DNA from: Rhodoglobus sp.
GTDB lineage: Bacteria; Actinomycetota; Actinomycetes; Actinomycetales; Microbacteriaceae
Direction: 5' to 3'
DNA length: 64,000 nucleotides
Assembly (NCBI GenBank): GCA_025463605.1
Contig: JAODAV010000008.1
Location: forward strand, 223,568 to 287,567
Shown here piece by piece: positions 50,043-58,809 of this stretch (positions are counted from its first letter, which is position 1; each line of letters opens with the position of its first letter). The translations under genes and the position numbers were made by a program. Under the pieces are notes generated by a model. That model did no database searches. It was not told the DNA's origin and was given only the letters and a program-made list of their open reading frames with translations.

Positions 50043-50723
50043 GTGACTGACAGCTCTGACAGCTCTGACCGCATCCGGCTCGCACTCGTCGACGACCACC
50101 GCATGCTCCTCGGTGCATTGACCGAGTGGATCCGCAACGCCGCGAGTGACATCAACATGGTCGCCGCCGTGCCAACCTGGCCTGAGCTCATCACGCACCC
50201 CGAGTTCCCCGTCGACGTCGTGCTGCTCGACCTCGACCTCAAAGACAACATCCCGATCTCGCTCAAGATCAACACGCTCAAGACGACGGGCGTGAAGGTC
50301 GTGCTCATGAGCACGTACTCCGAGCCCAACGTCGTGCGCGAGGCGCTCGGTGCCGGCGCGCTCGGCTATCTGGTGAAGAGCGAGGATGCCGGAATGATCG
50401 TCGAGGCGATCCGCGCGGCTGCTAAGGGCGAATCCTTCGTCTCCGCCGAACTGGACCTCGCGCTCAACGCCGGCGAGGTGGGCGGCTCACCCAAGCTCAG
50501 CGCCCAGGAGCGTCGCGTCATGGCTCTCTACGGCGGCGGCGAGCCCGTGAAGGCCGTTGCGTTCCAGTTGAGCATTTCCGAGGAGACCGCCAAGAGCTAC
50601 CTCAAGCGAATTCGCGAGAAGTACCGCGTCGCCGGGTTCGATGTCGGCACGAAGGTGGCGCTACGCAAGCGAGCGATCGAGGACGGCATCCTCGTCGAGT
50701 CGGACATCCCCCGCAGCTTCTGA
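50043..50723 (+). CDS. NarL-family response regulator 2
   Basis: A 226-residue regulator: receiver with IRLALVDDHRMLLGAL, phosphoacceptor Asp in VDVVLLDLDLKDN, Lys in LGYLVKSEDAGM, and LuxR-type helix-turn-helix (RRVMALYGGGEPVKAVAFQLSISEETAKSYL). It is paralogous to the regulator at 45792 over its full length. Its last 63 bases overlap the convergent MFS gene end. Likely output of the kinase pair encoded just upstream. Confidence 0.9.
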   Translation: MTDSSDSSDRIRLALVDDHRMLLGALTEWIRNAASDINMVAAVPTWPELITHPEFPVDVVLLDLDLKDNIPISLKINTLKTTGVKVVLMSTYSEPNVVREALGAGALGYLVKSEDAGMIVEAIRAAAKGESFVSAELDLALNAGEVGGSPKLSAQERRVMALYGGGEPVKAVAFQLSISEETAKSYLKRIREKYRVAGFDVGTKVALRKRAIEDGILVESDIPRSF

Positions 50724-51932
50724 TCCGGTGGTCCGCTTCGCCGTCGCGCGCTGCAGGCTGACGCCCACGAGCGCGAGGGCCACCCCCGGCACGCACAGCA
50801 CGAGGCCCACCCAGGTGGGCGAGAGGTATCCGAGCCCGGCGGCGATCGTCACGCCGCCGAGGTAGGCGCCGATGCTGTTGCCGATGTTGAGGGCCGAGTG
50901 GTTGATGGCGGCGGCGAGCGTCTGGCTGTCGCCCGCGACATCCATGAGTCTCGTCTGGATCGCCGGTGAGAGGGCCGACGCCGCGGCAGCGACGAGGAAT
51001 ACGAAAACGAACAGGGCGGGGGGCCACTGGGCGGTCAGGGCGAGGCCCGCGAGCGAGACCGCGAACAGCCCGAAGCACACGAACATCGAGCCCATGATGC
51101 TGTGGTCGGCCGCCCGCCCACCCACGAGATTGCCGATGGTCATGCCGATTCCCGCCGCGACGAGCACGAACGGCAGGGTGGCCGCGCTCAGCCCGGTGAC
51201 GTTGGTGACGACTGGCGAGATGTAGGTGTACACCGCGAAGAACCCACCGAAGCCGAGGGCTCCGACGAGGAGGGTGAGCCAGACCTGCGGGCGAGCGAAC
51301 GCGCCCAGTTCGCGTCGCATTGTCGCGGCGGCGTCCCCCGGCTGAAGCGGCACGACGAGCCAGACGGCGACGAGAGTGAGCACGAACACGAGAGCGACTA
51401 CGAGGTAGGCGACGCGCCATCCGGCCTGCTGGCCGAGGAACGTGATCGCCGGAACGCCCACGACGTTGGCGATGGTGAGGCCGGAGAGCACGAGTGCGAC
51501 GCCGCGACCGCGCTTGCCTGGGCCCATGAGCGACGCCGCGACGAGAGCAGCGATGCCGAAGTAGGCGCCGTGCGGCAGGGCAGCGATGAATCGCGCCGCG
51601 AGCACGAGACCGAAGGTCGGCAGCAGAGCGGATGCGACGGTGCCGACCGCGAAGACGGCCACGCACGCGAGCAGCAGTTGCTTGCGCGGAAACCTCGCCG
51701 CGAGCGCGGCGATCGTGGGTGCCCCGACGACGACCCCGAGCGCGTAGGCGGAGATGAGCCAGCCCGCTTGCGCGTTGGCGCGCTCGTGGGAGACCGCCCA
51801 CAACTCGGGCAGGAGGTCGGCCGCGAGGTTCGGCAGCAGCCCCATCGCGACGAATTCGGTGAGTCCGATGCCGAAGCCGCCGAGAGCGAGAGCGAGAAGA
51901 GCGAGGCGCACGCGCGCGGGAGACAGTGCCAT
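50661..51932 (-). CDS. MFS transporter, AraJ/DHA1-like exporter
   Basis: A 423-residue 12-helix transporter. The N-terminus RLALLALALGGFGIGLTEFVAMGLLP is the AraJ/YdhP-type signature, with loop motif AALAARFPRKQLLLACVAVF. ATG at 51932 chosen over GTG at 51968. The last 63 bases run under the response-regulator end on the other strand, one of the few long convergent overlaps here. Exported substance unknown. Confidence 0.87.
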   Translation of the reverse strand: MALSPARVRLALLALALGGFGIGLTEFVAMGLLPNLAADLLPELWAVSHERANAQAGWLISAYALGVVVGAPTIAALAARFPRKQLLLACVAVFAVGTVASALLPTFGLVLAARFIAALPHGAYFGIAALVAASLMGPGKRGRGVALVLSGLTIANVVGVPAITFLGQQAGWRVAYLVVALVFVLTLVAVWLVVPLQPGDAAATMRRELGAFARPQVWLTLLVGALGFGGFFAVYTYISPVVTNVTGLSAATLPFVLVAAGIGMTIGNLVGGRAADHSIMGSMFVCFGLFAVSLAGLALTAQWPPALFVFVFLVAAAASALSPAIQTRLMDVAGDSQTLAAAINHSALNIGNSIGAYLGGVTIAAGLGYLSPTWVGLVLCVPGVALALVGVSLQRATAKRTTGSEAAGDVRLDEDAVLDRSLA

Positions 51933-52053
51933 GGAAGCCGATCGGTGAGGCGGGACAGGATCGCTCACCCTCGAGCCGCACCAATTCTACGACCAGCTCG
52001 CTCGGCGCTCACGACGCCTTCGACACAGACGCTGACGACGCAGACACTGAAAG

Positions 52054-52362
52054 CTAGTCGGACTCCTCGAGCGCCCGCTCGAGCCGCGCGACCTTTCCTG
52101 TCAGTTCGCCGGAATAACCGGGCCGGATGTCGGCCTTGAGCACGAGGGAGACTCGCGGGCCGTAGGCGCCGACCGCGTCCGTGGCACGACGAATCACGTC
52201 GAATACCTCGTCCCACTCCCCCTCGATGGTCGTGAACATGGCGTCGGTGTGATTGGGCAGGCCCGATTCCCGCACGATCTTCACCGCGGCGGCGACCGCC
52301 TCGTGCACCGAATCCGTACCATTGGCGCCCCCGCTTGGCGCTACTGAAAATGCGACGAGCAT
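52054..52362 (-). CDS. Thiamine-binding YkoF/MTH1187-like protein
   Basis: A 102-residue protein: MLVAFSVAPSGGANGTDSVHEAVAAAVKIVRESGLPNHTDAM shortened in parts, with TTIEGEWDEVFDVIRRATDAVG and RVSLVLKADIRPG, the small ferredoxin-like fold of UPF0045/YkoF proteins that bind thiamine or related molecules. Start at 52362 because GAAGGAG lies seven bases before. It is 2 bases after the stop of the GT87-like gene, so co-transcribed with it. Confidence 0.8.
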   Translation of the reverse strand: MLVAFSVAPSGGANGTDSVHEAVAAAVKIVRESGLPNHTDAMFTTIEGEWDEVFDVIRRATDAVGAYGPRVSLVLKADIRPGYSGELTGKVARLERALEESD

Positions 52363-52364
52363 GT

Positions 52365-53681
52365 CTACTCCTTCTCCTCCACCAACTCGCGCCGGTGTTC
52401 GAGTGGCCACACCGATGGCAGCCAGATCTCATCAGGCTCATTGTCTCCGGCGGGCTTCGCCGTGACAACAGCGAATACGGCCCAGCCCAGGAGAACGAAC
52501 AACAGGAGGTTGCGCACGGTGAGCACGCTGAGCATGAGGGGGTCGACGTTGAGCAGCGCGACGTACAGGTACGGGTAGATCACTTGCGTAAGCGCTGCGA
52601 TCACGAGCCCGAGAATCGCGGGGATGCGGAAACTGCGCCCGTGCCCAGCAGCGCTCGTCGCGAGCCCGAGCACGATGGGCACAGCGAGCCAGGCGATGAA
52701 CTGGGGTGAGCCGACCTTGTTGAAGGCGATGAGGGCGGTGACAAGCGCGAGGGCGAGGGGCGGCAGCAGGTCGCCGGCGTGCACGCCCGCCCGGTGTGCC
52801 TTCACTCCCAGCATCGCGATGACCGCGACCGCGAGCGCGAGGAGCGGCGTCATGATTGCGCTCGCGAGCTCCACGCCGGCGCCCTGCACCTGATACGTGA
52901 GGATCTGCTTGTCGTAGTACACGAACGTCAGCGGCTCCCGGACGATCGCCTGCCAGAGCCAGATGGTGGCGACGGGCGACTCGATCTGCAGCCCCCGGCC
53001 GGTCTGCTGGGTGATGAAACTGAGTACATTGCCGCCTCCGCCCAGCGCGAGGGCGACGACGAGGATGCCCGCAGACACGACAATCGCGCTAACGACGATG
53101 TGCACGCGCTCGCGCAGGGCAACGACCGCAGCGAGGAGGAGAGCAGCCGGCCAGATCTTGATCCACGTCGCGAGGGTGAGCACGACGGTGGCGGCGCGCG
53201 GCCGCGTCGCGAGCAGCGCGACGCCGACGAGTGCGAGGGGTACCGTGACGGAGTCGATGCGTCCGAGCGCGATGGGCCCGAGCAGGAGAAGGAACCCGAC
53301 CCACCACCACGCCACGGCGATGCGCTCTCGCGACCGTCCCCATCCGGTGATGAATCCGAATGCGACGGCGTTGAGGATCATGACCATGGAGAGCCACGTG
53401 GCGGCGTACTGGTCGGGGCCGAACGCCGCCGCTGCGAGCATGGGCACGAGAGCGAGGATCGGGTACACCCACATGCTGTCGATGCCGACCCAGAACTGCG
53501 ACTCGAGCGCTTGGTCGACCCAGAACTTGTAGACGATCGTGACGTCGCCGAGGGGAAGCCCGGGCGCGTAGAGATTGAGCAGGCCGAGCCACAGGTGGGC
53601 GAGCACGAACACCGCCCAGACCGTGATGGGACTGCGGATGACCGTGGCCGCGATGGTGCGCGCACGGCCCGACTGCGTCAT
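52365..53681 (-). CDS. GT87-like integral membrane mannosyltransferase-type protein
   Basis: A 438-residue membrane protein with about eleven helices. An acidic loop after helix 1 (DVTIVYKFWVDQALESQ) and WVYPILALVP resemble GT87/DUF2029 polyprenyl-phosphate mannosyltransferases of actinobacteria; GLDF-like acidic motif positions suggest glycosyl transfer from polyprenyl-phosphate sugars across the membrane. Other GT-C members are possible. Forms an operon with the thiamine-binding protein, an odd pairing that the sequence does not explain. Confidence 0.65.
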   Translation of the reverse strand: MTQSGRARTIAATVIRSPITVWAVFVLAHLWLGLLNLYAPGLPLGDVTIVYKFWVDQALESQFWVGIDSMWVYPILALVPMLAAAAFGPDQYAATWLSMVMILNAVAFGFITGWGRSRERIAVAWWWVGFLLLLGPIALGRIDSVTVPLALVGVALLATRPRAATVVLTLATWIKIWPAALLLAAVVALRERVHIVVSAIVVSAGILVVALALGGGGNVLSFITQQTGRGLQIESPVATIWLWQAIVREPLTFVYYDKQILTYQVQGAGVELASAIMTPLLALAVAVIAMLGVKAHRAGVHAGDLLPPLALALVTALIAFNKVGSPQFIAWLAVPIVLGLATSAAGHGRSFRIPAILGLVIAALTQVIYPYLYVALLNVDPLMLSVLTVRNLLLFVLLGWAVFAVVTAKPAGDNEPDEIWLPSVWPLEHRRELVEEKE

Positions 53682-53775
53682 GCAGCAAGCGTATCCCGGT
53701 AACAATTCGTGAAGATCCCACAGCTATGACACTTGCTGGAATGATGGATGCACACAGCCCTCCAAGGAGACAATC

Positions 53776-54621
53776 ATGACTCGCAGGAACATCCTCCGCG
53801 CCGTCGCTGCCGCAGGCGCCGCCGCGATCGCGCTCTCGCTCGCCGCTTGCGCCCCGACAACCGGCCCGTCCGGTGACGCCGGTAGCGGCTACGTCACCGA
53901 CGGCAAGCTCACCATCGGCACGGGCGAGCCCGCCTACTACCCGTGGGTCATCGATGATGCGCCCGAGTCGGGCGAGGGATTCGAGTCCGCGATCGCGTAC
54001 GCCGTCGCCGACGAACTCGGCTTCGCGCCGGAAGACGTGGTGTGGGTGCGCACGACCTTCGATGAGGCGATCGCCCCGGGCGCCAAAGACTTCGACTTCA
54101 ACCTGCAGCAGTTCTCGATCACCGACGAGCGCAGACAGAACGTCGACTTCAGCTCGCCGTACTACGAGACCACGCAGGTCGTCATTACGACGGAGACCTC
54201 GAAGGCGGCCTCGGCCACTTCGATCGCCGACCTCAAGGACCTGCTGATCGGCGCCCAGACGGGAACGACGAGCCTCGACGCAGTCGAGGAGCAGATCCAG
54301 CCGACCGCTGGCGCCCAGGTCTTCAACACGAACGACGACGCCAAGCTCGCTCTCGAGAGCGGAACCGTCGACGCGATCGTCGTCGACCTCCCGACCGCGT
54401 TCTACCTCACGGGCGTCGAGCTCACGGGCGGCCTCATCATCGGCCAGCTTCCCAGGCCCGACGGCAAGAGCGGCGACGAGTTCGGTCTCGTGCTCGCGAA
54501 GGACAGCCCCCTCACCGCCGAAGTCACCGCGGCGGTCGACGCACTGCGCGAGAGCGGAAAGCTGCAGGAGATCGCGGATGAGTGGCTCGCCGACGCGGCA
54601 GACGCTCCCGTCCTCCAGTAG
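53776..54621 (+). CDS. Polar amino-acid ABC transporter substrate-binding lipoprotein
   Basis: A 281-residue lipoprotein: signal peptide with lipobox LAAC (Cys25), then a family 3 solute-binding domain. YVTDGKLTIGTGEPAYYPWV, GFESAIAYAVADELGF and FDFNLQQFSITDERRQNVDFSSPYYETTQVVIT shortened here in parts are the family features, with the Arg and Asp that hold the amino-acid backbone. Delivers an amino acid to the following permease and ATPase. Confidence 0.92.
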   Translation: MTRRNILRAVAAAGAAAIALSLAACAPTTGPSGDAGSGYVTDGKLTIGTGEPAYYPWVIDDAPESGEGFESAIAYAVADELGFAPEDVVWVRTTFDEAIAPGAKDFDFNLQQFSITDERRQNVDFSSPYYETTQVVITTETSKAASATSIADLKDLLIGAQTGTTSLDAVEEQIQPTAGAQVFNTNDDAKLALESGTVDAIVVDLPTAFYLTGVELTGGLIIGQLPRPDGKSGDEFGLVLAKDSPLTAEVTAAVDALRESGKLQEIADEWLADAADAPVLQ

Positions 54622-54630
54622 TTTGCAGGT

Positions 54631-55503
54631 GTGACCACCCCGCACGACGACACGGCCCGGCAGCCCAGCTCAATCGAGCTCGGCCGCCGGGCCTTCCGCC
54701 GTCGCCAGGGCGTTCGTTCCGTGCTCATCAGCCTTGCGAGCACCCTCGCCCTCGCGATCCTCGCGTGGCTCACGATCGTGAACACCCCGGGCTGGGCGCG
54801 CGTGCAGCAGACCTTCTTCAATCCCGAGGTCGCCTGGGATGCGCTCCCCCGGGTGTGGGACGGGTTCCTGCTCAACATCCGTGTGCTGCTCTTCGCCGCC
54901 GTCGGCGTGCTCATCGTTAGCGTGCTCATCGCGGGCATCCGTACGCTCCGGGGACCCGTCTTCTTCCCCCTGCGCTCCCTCGCCGCGGGCTACACCGACC
55001 TGTTCCGCGGCATGCCGCTCATCATTACCCTCTACCTCGTCGGATTCGGCATCCCCGGGCTCATCGGCTCGGGCGGTCCACGCATCTCCTCCGAGGTGCT
55101 CGGCACGATCGCGCTCATCCTCACCTACTCGGCCTACGTGTCTGAGGTGTTCCGAGCCGGCATCGAGGCCGTGCATCCGTCACAGCGGCTCGCGGCTCGC
55201 TCGCTCGGACTCAGTCATGGCAAGTCCATGCGGCTGGTCATCCTGCCCCAGGCGGTGCGCAAGGTCACGCCGGCCCTCATGAACGACTTCGTCGCGATGC
55301 AGAAGGATGTCGGGCTCATCTCTGTGCTCGGAGCGGTCGACGCCGTGCGCGCGGCCCAGATCGAGACGAGCCATGCCTTCAACTTCACGCCCTACGTCGT
55401 GGCGGGATTGCTCTTCGTGCTCCTCGCGCTGCCGCTGATCAGGCTCACCGACTGGTACACGGCGCGATTGCGTGCTCGCGAGCAGATCGGCGGCATCGTA
55501 TGA
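54631..55503 (+). CDS. Polar amino-acid ABC transporter permease
   Basis: A 290-residue permease of the His/Glu/Gln/Arg family: five or more membrane helices and the EAA loop EVFRAGIEAVHPSQRLAARS, then LGLSHGKSMRLVILPQAVRKVTPAL. GTG start at 54631. ATGA overlap (55500-55503) with the ATPase gene. A basic 30-residue N-terminus precedes the first helix. Confidence 0.92.
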   Translation: MTTPHDDTARQPSSIELGRRAFRRRQGVRSVLISLASTLALAILAWLTIVNTPGWARVQQTFFNPEVAWDALPRVWDGFLLNIRVLLFAAVGVLIVSVLIAGIRTLRGPVFFPLRSLAAGYTDLFRGMPLIITLYLVGFGIPGLIGSGGPRISSEVLGTIALILTYSAYVSEVFRAGIEAVHPSQRLAARSLGLSHGKSMRLVILPQAVRKVTPALMNDFVAMQKDVGLISVLGAVDAVRAAQIETSHAFNFTPYVVAGLLFVLLALPLIRLTDWYTARLRAREQIGGIV

Positions 55504-56264
55504 CCGGCCTGCCCACGAGCGAAGTGCCCACGACCGAAGTGCTCAGGCTCGAGAACATCTGGAAGTCATTCGGAGACACCGATGTACTGCGCGGCATCGA
55601 CCTGCAAGTGGACTCCCACGAGGTTGTGGCCCTCATCGGCGCGAGCGGCTCAGGCAAGTCGACGCTGCTGCGCACGATCAACCTGCTGGAGCGCATCGAC
55701 GATGGGAGAGTCTGGCTCTCGGGCGTCGACATCAGCGACCCCGCCGTGAAAGCCGACGCCGTGCGGGCACGCATCGGGGTCGTGTTCCAGCACTACAACC
55801 TATTCCCGCACATGTCGGTGCTCGACAACGTGACCCTCGCCTCCCGCCACGTGCTCGGAGTGGCGCGGGAGACGGCGGAAGCGCACGGCCTCGAGCTGCT
55901 GGAGCGCATCGGGCTCGCCGCCCAGGCCCGGTCGTTCCCGGATCGCCTGTCGGGAGGCCAGCAGCAGCGCGCCGCGCTCGTGCGCGCGATCGCGACCAGC
56001 CCCGAATTGCTGCTGCTCGACGAGATCACGAGCGCTCTCGACCCTGAGCTGGTAGCCGAAGTGCTCGACCTCGTGCGCGAGCTCAAGGCCGAGGGCACCA
56101 CGATCGTCATGGCGACCCACGAAATGGCGTTCGCACGGGATGTCGCGGATCGCGTGCTCTTCCTCGATCGCGGCGTCGTCGCGGAGGAGGGCACGCCCGC
56201 GCAAGTGTTCGGCAGCCCGCGCAACGAGCGCACGAGGGCGTTCCTGAGCCGCTTTACCGGCTGA
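55500..56264 (+). CDS. Polar amino-acid ABC transporter ATP-binding protein
   Basis: A 254-residue ATPase: Walker A GASGSGKSTLLRTINLLE, Q-loop FQHYNLFPHMSVLDNV, signature LSGGQQQRAALVRAI, Walker B LLLLDEITSALDPELVAEV and switch His in MATHEMAFARDVAD. All key residues are intact. Completes the binding-protein/permease/ATPase operon. Ends 11 bases inside the convergent hydrate-dehydratase gene. Confidence 0.95.
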   Translation: MTGLPTSEVPTTEVLRLENIWKSFGDTDVLRGIDLQVDSHEVVALIGASGSGKSTLLRTINLLERIDDGRVWLSGVDISDPAVKADAVRARIGVVFQHYNLFPHMSVLDNVTLASRHVLGVARETAEAHGLELLERIGLAAQARSFPDRLSGGQQQRAALVRAIATSPELLLLDEITSALDPELVAEVLDLVRELKAEGTTIVMATHEMAFARDVADRVLFLDRGVVAEEGTPAQVFGSPRNERTRAFLSRFTG

Positions 56265-57081
56265 ACCGCTCGAGCAGTTCGCCGATCACCCCGGGGATCG
56301 CGGCCGCGAGATCGAGGATCGTGAACGGTCCGTTGCCACTCACTCGGGCGGCCGCGAGGCCGTGCAGCATCGCCGCGGTCGCGGCCAGTCGCGCGAGTTC
56401 GGCGGGGTCATCCGCAACCTGCTTCGCATGGGTCGCCACGAGGGCACCGAGGATGCCGCCGAGCGCGTCGCCCGCGCCCGCCGTTGCGAGCCACGTGGGC
56501 GCCGATCGCACCGTCAGTGACACCCCGGGACCGGCGACGTGGGTGGTGTGGCCCTTGAGCAGCACGGTCACGCCGAGCTTGTCGGCGGCCCGGCGCGCCC
56601 ACGTCGCGGGGTCGCTCGACACGTCGACGCGGTCGACGTCGAGGAGCCGCGCGAACTCGCCCGCGTGCGGCGTGATGACCACGCGGCCTTCCGCACGGTG
56701 GTGGAGGTCGATCGCCCCACCGTCGAGTACGACAGGCACCGGCTGCTCGAGCGCGGCAGTCAGGGCTGCGAGGTCGAGGTCTAGGTGATCTATACCCGAA
56801 CCCAGCAGCCAGGCCTGCACCCGACCGTTCGCCGTGACGGCCTCGGGACGCCGCTGCAGAACGAGGTCGGCCGCTCGCGACGGACCCAGATAGCGCACCA
56901 TGCCGACGCCCGTGCGCAAAGCCGCCTCGACACCGAGCACGGCCGCGCCGGGGTACTGGTCGGATCCGGTGATCACGCCGAGCACACCCCGCGAGTACTT
57001 GTCGTCGCCCTCGCTGGGCACGGCGATGCACTGCGCCGCGTCATCCGCAGTCCACTCGGTGAAAGCCTCCACGACACTCAC
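56254..57081 (-). CDS. nnrD: ADP/ATP-dependent NAD(P)H-hydrate dehydratase
   Basis: A 275-residue ribokinase-fold repair enzyme that restores damaged NAD(P)H hydrates. DDKYSRGVLGVITGSDQYPG, ALRTGVGMVRY, VITPHAGEFARLL, VLLKGHTTHVAG and the P-loop-like WLATAGAGDALGGILGAL are the family marks. It lacks the N-terminal epimerase domain (NnrE) of the fused form. The GTG at 57081 (or 57072) is the start; a TTG at 57102 would overlap the divergent HAD gene. Confidence 0.9.
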   Translation of the reverse strand: MSVVEAFTEWTADDAAQCIAVPSEGDDKYSRGVLGVITGSDQYPGAAVLGVEAALRTGVGMVRYLGPSRAADLVLQRRPEAVTANGRVQAWLLGSGIDHLDLDLAALTAALEQPVPVVLDGGAIDLHHRAEGRVVITPHAGEFARLLDVDRVDVSSDPATWARRAADKLGVTVLLKGHTTHVAGPGVSLTVRSAPTWLATAGAGDALGGILGALVATHAKQVADDPAELARLAATAAMLHGLAAARVSGNGPFTILDLAAAIPGVIGELLERFSR

Positions 57082-57095
57082 GATAGTTTGAGTGC

Positions 57096-57713
57096 GTGGC
57101 AATCAGCATCCCCGGCCGAGTCGTCGTCTTCGATTATGGGGAGGTGATCTCGCGGTCACCGGACGAGGTGGACCGCGCGGCGCTGCTCGCGGTCACCGGG
57201 TGCGAACCCGATGCCTTCTGGCGCAGCTACTGGCGGCACCGCGACGGCCTGGATCAAGGCACCACGAGCATCGTCGCCTACTGGGCGCTCGTCGCCGCAG
57301 ACCTCGGGGTCACCTGGCGTGCCTCGACCGTGCACGCGCTGTGGATCGCCGACTTCCGTAGCTGGTGGAGCATCGAGCCCGCGACCCTCGATCTCATCGA
57401 AGAGCTGCACGAGGGCGGCACGAGGCTCGCGATCCTGTCCAACGCGGGCTTCGACTTCTCCAGCCCCTTCCGCGCGTCCCCCATGGCGTCATTCTTCGAG
57501 CGCGTGTTCGTGAGCGCCGAGATGGACTCGATCAAGCCCGATCCCGCCATTTACGGCGAGGTGGCCGACGAGCTGGGAATTCCGCTCGAGCGCATGGTGT
57601 TCATCGACAACAAGGCGGTCAACACCGATGCTGCCGCCGCCCTGGGCATCACTGCCCATCACTTCACGGGCGTTGACGGGCTCGGTGCCTTTCTCCGCTC
57701 GCTCGCCGCTTAG
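57096..57713 (+). CDS. HAD-superfamily hydrolase, subfamily IA
   Basis: A 205-residue HAD enzyme. Nucleophile Asp13 is in VFDYGEVISRS; the second Asp of DxD is replaced by Gly, as in DxG-type members. Motif II AILSNAG, motif III Lys in SIKPDPAIY and motif IV VFIDNKAVN (Asp-Asn in place of Asp-Asp) follow. Phosphatase or dehalogenase-type activity is possible, but the missing second Asp makes phosphatase activity less likely. GTG start; the OYE gene follows after 6 bases. Confidence 0.8.
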   Translation: MAISIPGRVVVFDYGEVISRSPDEVDRAALLAVTGCEPDAFWRSYWRHRDGLDQGTTSIVAYWALVAADLGVTWRASTVHALWIADFRSWWSIEPATLDLIEELHEGGTRLAILSNAGFDFSSPFRASPMASFFERVFVSAEMDSIKPDPAIYGEVADELGIPLERMVFIDNKAVNTDAAAALGITAHHFTGVDGLGAFLRSLAA

Positions 57714-57719
57714 GAGACG

Positions 57720-58793
57720 ATGTCTCACCTCTTCAGTCCCATAACCGTGCGCGGTCTCGAGATCCGCAACCGCCTGTGGGTCTCGCCAATGTGCCAGTAC
57801 TCCGTCGAGCGCGAAGACGGCATTCCCGTGGACTGGCACCTCGTGCACCTCGGCTCATTCGCGCGCGGTGGCGCTGGGCTCGTCTTCACCGAGGCGACTG
57901 CCGTATCACCGGAGGGCCGCATCTCGCCGCAGGACACCGGCATCTGGAACGACGCCCAACGGGATGCCTGGACCCCCATCGCCGCGTTCGTGCGCGCGCA
58001 GGGCGCGGTCGCGGCAATCCAGCTCGCCCACGCCGGACGCAAGGCGTCAACCTTCCGGCCTTGGGCCGACCGGCATGGCACGGTGCCGGAATCGGCTGGC
58101 GGCTGGATGCCCGTCGCCCCGTCAGCCGTCGCATTCGCGGACTACATCACCCCCCGCGAGCTCGCCGTGACTGACCTCCCCGGAATCGTCGAGGACGTCG
58201 CCACCTCGGCCCGTCGCGCGATCGACGCGGGATTCCAGGTGATCGAGGTCCACGCGGCCCACGGCTACCTCCTGCACGAATTCCTCTCGCCGCTCTCCAA
58301 CCTCCGCGACGACGAGTACGGCGGAAGCCTCGAGAACCGGGCCCGCCTCCTGCTCCAGATCGTGCGAGCGGTGCGGGCTGAGATCGGCGAGGCTCCGCCG
58401 CTGTTCGTGCGCTTCTCCGCGAGCGACTGGGCGGACGACGGCTGGGACGAGTACGAGACCGCGCAAGTCGCCGGCTGGGCGGCCGAAGCCGGCGCCGACT
58501 TCTTCGACGTCTCCTCCGGCGGTCTCGTACCGCACCAGGTCATCCCCCTCGAGCCCGGCTACCAGGTGCCGTTCGCGGACCACGTTCGGTCCGCCGCCGA
58601 AGTGTCGACGAGCGCCGTGGGGCTCATCACGCACGCGGAGCACGCGGAGCGCATCCTCGCCGGGGGAAGCGCTGACGCCATCATGATGGCGCGCGAGATG
58701 CTCCGTGACCCGCATTTCCCCTTGCGGGCGGCGCAGCAACTCGGCGACGACATCGACTACTGGCCGTCGCAGTACTCGAGGGCGCGCCTCTAG
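57720..58793 (+). CDS. Old Yellow Enzyme-family flavoprotein (YqjM/NamA-like)
   Basis: A 357-residue FMN enzyme that reduces activated C=C bonds with NAD(P)H. The N-terminus FSPITVRGLEIRNRLWVSPMCQYSV has the regulatory Cys25 of YqjM-type OYEs, followed by WHLVHLGSFARGGAGLVFTEATA and IQLAHAGRKAS. VHAAHGYLLHEFLSPLSNLRDDEYGG carries the substrate-binding His pair, and the end SADAIMMAREMLRDPHFPLRAA is typical. Next to the HAD gene, probably one operon. Confidence 0.92.
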   Translation: MSHLFSPITVRGLEIRNRLWVSPMCQYSVEREDGIPVDWHLVHLGSFARGGAGLVFTEATAVSPEGRISPQDTGIWNDAQRDAWTPIAAFVRAQGAVAAIQLAHAGRKASTFRPWADRHGTVPESAGGWMPVAPSAVAFADYITPRELAVTDLPGIVEDVATSARRAIDAGFQVIEVHAAHGYLLHEFLSPLSNLRDDEYGGSLENRARLLLQIVRAVRAEIGEAPPLFVRFSASDWADDGWDEYETAQVAGWAAEAGADFFDVSSGGLVPHQVIPLEPGYQVPFADHVRSAAEVSTSAVGLITHAEHAERILAGGSADAIMMAREMLRDPHFPLRAAQQLGDDIDYWPSQYSRARL

Positions 58794-58809
58794 CGCGCTT
58801 GGGCAGCTG

